Positions 60,645 through 64,000 of a DNA stretch of 64,000 bases are shown here, piece by piece. The DNA is from Chloroflexi bacterium 54-19 (GTDB taxonomy: Bacteria > Chloroflexota > Chloroflexia > Chloroheliales > Chloroheliaceae). The position numbers and the translations under genes were made by a program. The stretch spans positions 218,893 to 282,892 of the forward strand of contig MKTJ01000036.1 of the NCBI GenBank assembly GCA_001898225.1, in the 5' to 3' direction. The notes beneath the pieces were generated by a model that was not told the DNA's origin, made no database searches, and saw nothing but the letters and a program-made list of their open reading frames with translations. The stretch's first letter is position 1, and each line of letters opens with the position of its first letter.

Positions 60645-62117
60645 TCAGGACCGCCGACCGGATTCCTCGGCGGGAGCAATCTGGGCAGAATGGTTTTCGA
60701 CCGGGATAAAGCCAATCCGGTCCACCCGCAACCCATCCATTTCCTCTACCTTCAAACAGTAGTTGCCCAGCGTCACCGAGTCGCCTACCTGTGGCACCCG
60801 GCCCAGGTGACCCTGGATATAACCGCCCAGGGTATCGTACTCGTCGAGTTCCTCCTCGTCCACCTTCAGATCGAACCGGTCGATGGCGTCCTCCAGGAGG
60901 AAAAGACCACTTACCAGGGTTGTACCATCGGGGCGGGCTTCCACGTCATTTTTGACGCCTTCTTCGTTGGTATCGAACTCGTCGCGCACATCACCGATGA
61001 TTTCTTCCAAAATGTCTTCCAGCGTGACAATACCGGCGGTACCGCCGTACTCATCAATCAGGACAGCCATGTGGACCTGGCGCTGGCGCATAAGGGTTAG
61101 CAGGTCGGCCACGTGGACCGAGTCGGGTACGGTCAGGACCGGACGCATTACCTGGCTTAGCTTGAAGTTTTTGTGGGCTTCTTCGGTCAGATAGCCATTA
61201 TTCAAGAGGCCAAAGAGGTCTTTGACGTGGACCACCCCGATAATCTTATCCAGCGATTCGTGAAAGACCGGGAACCGGGTATAGCGTTCCTCCGCCGCCA
61301 TTTGTAACACTTCGACCAGGGTTGCGGTATCGGCAATCCCGACCACCTCGGTCCGGGGAAGCATCACCTGGCGGGCCGTCTTGTCACCAAAATCAAAGAC
61401 CCGGTGGAGCAACACTTCCTCGTTTTTATCGAGATAACCGGCCTCGCGGCTTTCCGTCACCAGGATTTCAAGCTCATCCACCGAGTGGACCTTGGCGTTT
61501 TCGCCTAGCACCTGCATACCAAGCAACCGCACCACCAGCGAACCCAGGCCGTTTATAACCCAGATAAAGGGGCGGAAGACCTGGCGGAAAAGTTCCAGGG
61601 GCGGAGCCACAAACAGCGCCACCGCTTCGGTCTTTTGCAGGGTGATGGTCTTGGGGACCAGTTCGCCCATGACGATATGGAATGTCGTAATAAGAATAAA
61701 CGAAACGATAATCCCAACAGTATGGGCCAGGGCGCCGTCCCGCCCCCCCGGCAGCACCAGGCCGACCGCCGGTAGCACATAATCCGTCACCGCCGGTTCG
61801 CCAACCCAGCCGAGAGCCAGGCTCGCCAGGGTAATCCCGACCTGGGTGGATGCGATTACGTTGTTAAGATGCAAGATAGAGCGCTGGACCGCCTTGGCGC
61901 TGCGGTTGCCTTCCGCTACCAGTTGTTCAACCCGCGAGCGGCGTACGCTCACCAGGGCAAATTCTGCCGACACAAAAAAACCGTTAAGGGCCACCAGCAC
62001 CAGCACCGAGATTAACCCAAACAACCCAAAACCTGATGAGGCGGTTTCGGTGGTTGTTTGGGTCTGAGCTAACACGGAGAACGTGGTGCCGAGGCCCAAA
62101 ATACTACCAATATCCAA
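60645..62117 (-). CDS. CNNM/CorC-type membrane protein (DUF21-CBS-CorC_HlyC)
   Basis: Hemolysin-family or CNNM magnesium/cobalt efflux-type protein. Residues of about 30-215 form the DUF21 membrane domain (LISVLVLVALNGFFVSAEFALVSVRRSRVEQL, GWVGEPAVTDYVLPAVGL, MGELVPKTITLQKTEAVAL). Two CBS domains follow (VMLPRTEVVGIADTATLVEVLQMA... and VMRPVLTVPDSVHVADLLTLM), then the C-terminal transporter-associated domain (EELDEYDTLGGYIQGHLGRVPQVGDSV). It probably exports Mg2+ or senses it with adenine nucleotides. The start is TTG with AGGAGG about ten bases upstream. Confidence 0.93.
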   Translation of the reverse strand: MDIGSILGLGTTFSVLAQTQTTTETASSGFGLFGLISVLVLVALNGFFVSAEFALVSVRRSRVEQLVAEGNRSAKAVQRSILHLNNVIASTQVGITLASLALGWVGEPAVTDYVLPAVGLVLPGGRDGALAHTVGIIVSFILITTFHIVMGELVPKTITLQKTEAVALFVAPPLELFRQVFRPFIWVINGLGSLVVRLLGMQVLGENAKVHSVDELEILVTESREAGYLDKNEEVLLHRVFDFGDKTARQVMLPRTEVVGIADTATLVEVLQMAAEERYTRFPVFHESLDKIIGVVHVKDLFGLLNNGYLTEEAHKNFKLSQVMRPVLTVPDSVHVADLLTLMRQRQVHMAVLIDEYGGTAGIVTLEDILEEIIGDVRDEFDTNEEGVKNDVEARPDGTTLVSGLFLLEDAIDRFDLKVDEEELDEYDTLGGYIQGHLGRVPQVGDSVTLGNYCLKVEEMDGLRVDRIGFIPVENHSAQIAPAEESGRRS

Positions 62118-62313
62118 AGTGTAAAAAACCTCCTGAATTACCTTCCCAAAACCCGGCGCATGCCGATGGCCGGTTTAAGCTCAATCATAGGGCAGCCATA
62201 CAAACATTAATCCTGCTTTAATTATAGCCTTATACAGTTCATACGCAAGTGCTACCCCAAAAGTTTAGCCCCTGGTCCCCTTCTGGCATAATCATTTTAC
62301 AATTTTCGAGCCA

Positions 62314-62352
62314 AGAATATAAATTCTGTGACGATTCTTGAATTTATATTCT
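62314..62352. promoter_or_regulatory. 39-bp inverted repeat before the betaine transporter
   Basis: AGAATATAAATTC (62314-62326) and GAATTTATATTCT (62340-62352) are perfect 13-bp arms around 13 bases. Located about 150 bases before the permease gene; candidate operator or attenuating hairpin. The rest of the 385-base spacer shows no gene. Confidence 0.55.
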
Positions 62353-62502
62353 AATAGGCCATTTGGCCCTTGCATAAGTTTATAGACTTTGTCATAATGG
62401 TCCAGGATGTTTATTCATTAGGAAACAAAATAACCTTGCTGGCCTGATTAGCGTAGGAAACGGGGTGTGTGTCACGCACCGCTAAATTATAAGTAAAATA
62501 CA

Positions 62503-63174
62503 ATGGATTTAATAAGCCAGGCATGGGATTACGGCCAGAGTCACTCGGACGAGTTCTGGCAAGCCACTATCGACCACCTACAGTTAAGTTTTGTCGCTCT
62601 AGCTATTGCTGCCGTCATTTGTATTCCCTTAGGGATTTTTACAAGCCGTTTTGGCGCGGTTTCCCGTGTAATTATTAACATAATTGGCGTTGCCCGCGTA
62701 ATTCCAAGTATCGCGGTCTTACTGGTGTTGCTGCCGGTCATGGGGGTAGGTTTCGCCCCGGCGGTGGTAGCGCTGAGCTTCCTGGCTTTTCCGCCCATTT
62801 TGATTAACACCGATACCGGGCTGCGCGGGGTTGATCCCGCAACTCTCGAAGCAGCCAGGGGAATGGGTATGAGCTGGTGGCAAAGTCTGGTCCGGGTGGA
62901 AATCCCCCTGGCCCTTCCGGTAATCATCGGGGGAGTGCGTACAGCCACCGTGGAAGTTATTGCCAGCGCGACCTTGGCCGCCTTCATCGGGGCCGGAGGT
63001 TATGGCAACTTTATCACCCAGGGCCTGGCCGGTAGCGATAACCGGGTGTTGTTGGTCGGCGCGGTACCGGTCGCTCTTCTGGCCGTTATTGCCGAGCTAA
63101 TCCTGGCCTACCTGCAACGCCTGACCAGCCCTAGAATTGACCGGCCCCGTAAATTGAAAGCCACTCAAGCCTAA
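62503..63174 (+). CDS. Glycine betaine/choline-type ABC transporter permease
   Basis: Inner-membrane permease of the OpuCB/ProW class, about 223 residues with six hydrophobic helices. The EAA loop is visible (LEAARGMGMSWWQSLVRVEIPLALPVIIGGVRTA). LAFPPILINTDTGLRGVDPATLEAARGMG is characteristic of osmoprotectant uptake permeases. No ATPase gene precedes it in the window. The binding protein follows 31 bases later. Confidence 0.92.
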   Translation: MDLISQAWDYGQSHSDEFWQATIDHLQLSFVALAIAAVICIPLGIFTSRFGAVSRVIINIIGVARVIPSIAVLLVLLPVMGVGFAPAVVALSFLAFPPILINTDTGLRGVDPATLEAARGMGMSWWQSLVRVEIPLALPVIIGGVRTATVEVIASATLAAFIGAGGYGNFITQGLAGSDNRVLLVGAVPVALLAVIAELILAYLQRLTSPRIDRPRKLKATQA

Positions 63175-63205
63175 TTTTTGTTCCATATTTTTCAAGGAGA
63201 GATTA

Positions 63206-64000
63206 ATGAAATTCAAACCTTATGTCGGGTTAGCCCTGATTTTAACCCTTCTAACGACCATTTTGCTGGCTGCGTGCGGTGATGCGACCAACACGGTGGC
63301 CCCTGTAGCGACGACCGCCGCGGCGGCTGCGACTACGGCCCCGGCCGCAACTACCGCTGCCGCCACGACTGCGGCTGCGACTACGGCCGCCGCTACCACC
63401 GCGGCTGGAACTACGGCTGCGGCCACCACCAGCGCGGCTACCACCGCGGCGGCCACAACTGCCGCCGGGACGACCGCCGCTGCGACCACCGCCGCCTCCG
63501 GTACTTCTTCGGCCCCGGCAGGCACAATCGTAGTCGGTTCGAAGAATTTTACCGAATCGATTCTTACTTCCGAAATGTACGCCCAGGCCCTTGAAGCCGC
63601 CGGCTTCAAAGTAGTCCGTAAATTCGACCTCGGTACCGTTGATATTGCCCAGGCCGCGCTGGTTAAAGGCGACATCAGCCTTTACCCTGAGTATACCGGG
63701 ACCGCTCTTTTGAACGTTTTGAAAGAGCAGAAGACCACCAACGACCCTGCCGCGGTTTACAAACAGGTGGCTACCGATTACCTTTCCAAGTTCAACCTGG
63801 TCGTGCTTGACCCGGCCCCGATGAACGATACCAACGGTATCGCCGTCACCAAAGCGGTTGCCGACAAGTACAACCTCAAGACCCTGAGCGACCTTTCGAA
63901 AGTGGCCGACCAGTTGCGCTTCGCCGCTATCCCCGATTTTATTGGGCCTCGCAGCGACACCGATGGTCTCGGTAGCCTTCAGAAGACCTATGGCGGATTC
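63206..64000 (+). CDS. Glycine betaine/choline-binding lipoprotein, partial at right edge
   Basis: This gene is absent from the ORF track because it runs off the window. An AAGGAGA SD precedes the ATG at 63206 and 265 codons remain open. The signal peptide ends in a lipobox (ILLAACGD). A long Thr/Ala-only linker (repeats of TTAAA, about 70 residues) follows, then the OpuAC-type binding domain: TIVVGSKNFTESILTSEMYAQALEAAGFKVVRKFDLGTVDIAQAALVKGDISLYPEYTGT. NFTES and YPEYTG mark the osmoprotectant-binding class. With the permease it forms a transport operon. Confidence 0.93.
   Translation, partial: MKFKPYVGLALILTLLTTILLAACGDATNTVAPVATTAAAAATTAPAATTAAATTAAATTAAATTAAGTTAAATTSAATTAAATTAAGTTAAATTAASGTSSAPAGTIVVGSKNFTESILTSEMYAQALEAAGFKVVRKFDLGTVDIAQAALVKGDISLYPEYTGTALLNVLKEQKTTNDPAAVYKQVATDYLSKFNLVVLDPAPMNDTNGIAVTKAVADKYNLKTLSDLSKVADQLRFAAIPDFIGPRSDTDGLGSLQKTYGGF

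Noticed and set aside
63290-63500. Possible tandem DNA repeat or CRISPR-like array
   Set aside because: It is a protein-level Thr/Ala linker in an open frame; no fixed repeat and spacer pattern.

Overview
The window looks like a chromosomal segment of a free-living, heterotrophic Chloroflexota bacterium. This is inferred from Thr/Ala-rich lipoprotein linkers, a C-terminal secreted-protein module that I associate with this phylum, peptidoglycan and lysine/threonine genes (murG, asd), GC-rich genes separated by AT-rich spacers, and frequent TTG/GTG starts behind strong Shine-Dalgarno (SD) sequences. I cannot name the genus. I see no rRNA, tRNA, CRISPR array, insertion sequence or prophage.

Region 1-13.5 kb: the start of a leftward secreted or membrane protein runs off the left edge and is absent from the ORF track. 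Next come an MgtC-like membrane protein behind a promoter with a perfect 20-bp palindrome, an esterase, and a two-gene unit made of a four-helix membrane protein with two external domains plus a type I solute-binding protein. That unit has no transporter subunits and resembles the GlnX/GlnH receptor layout. An anchorless HtrA protease, sigma-54 with an inserted zinc-ribbon-like motif, a helicase-associated-domain protein, a lipoprotein, a crystallin-J1-like protein and an M42-type peptidase follow.

Region 14-28 kb: a secreted glycoside hydrolase, an AT-rich island with two glycosyltransferases and imperfect direct repeats, triosephosphate isomerase, a TPR membrane protein, an FAD amine-oxidase-like enzyme, two tandem paralogous MFS exporters, and an HxlR regulator divergent from an NmrA-like oxidoreductase.

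Region 29-41 kb: a five-gene leftward sugar-catabolic cluster (two Gfo/Idh/MocA dehydrogenases, a ThuA-like protein, two isomerase/epimerase TIM barrels) divergent from an AraC regulator. Then nitronate monooxygenase, a GntR/FCD regulator with an SHMT-like PLP enzyme, an oligopeptide-type binding lipoprotein, and asd.

Region 41-51 kb: murG overlapping an EamA transporter, a GH13 alpha-glucosidase, an SDR enzyme, a gene-free stretch holding a perfect CRP-type site followed by an intrinsic terminator (candidate small RNA), a CrtA-like monooxygenase, an acidic disordered protein, a membrane protein with a Q/N/P/Y-rich tail, and a lipoprotein with two cupredoxin domains.

Region 51-64 kb: a MoCo-sulfurase-like class V aminotransferase, a large LuxR-family ATPase regulator whose promoter carries a second perfect CRP-type site, a membrane protein, a response regulator and divergent PAS-GAF histidine kinase, a small conserved-looking protein, a CBS/CorC membrane protein, and the start of a glycine betaine/choline ABC transporter. 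Its binding-protein gene runs off the right edge and is missing from the ORF track. The features I would follow up first are the receptor-like pair at 2.1-5.0 kb, the two CRP-type sites with the candidate sRNA, the zinc-ribbon sigma-54, the double cupredoxin, and the dispersed AACGTT repeat family.
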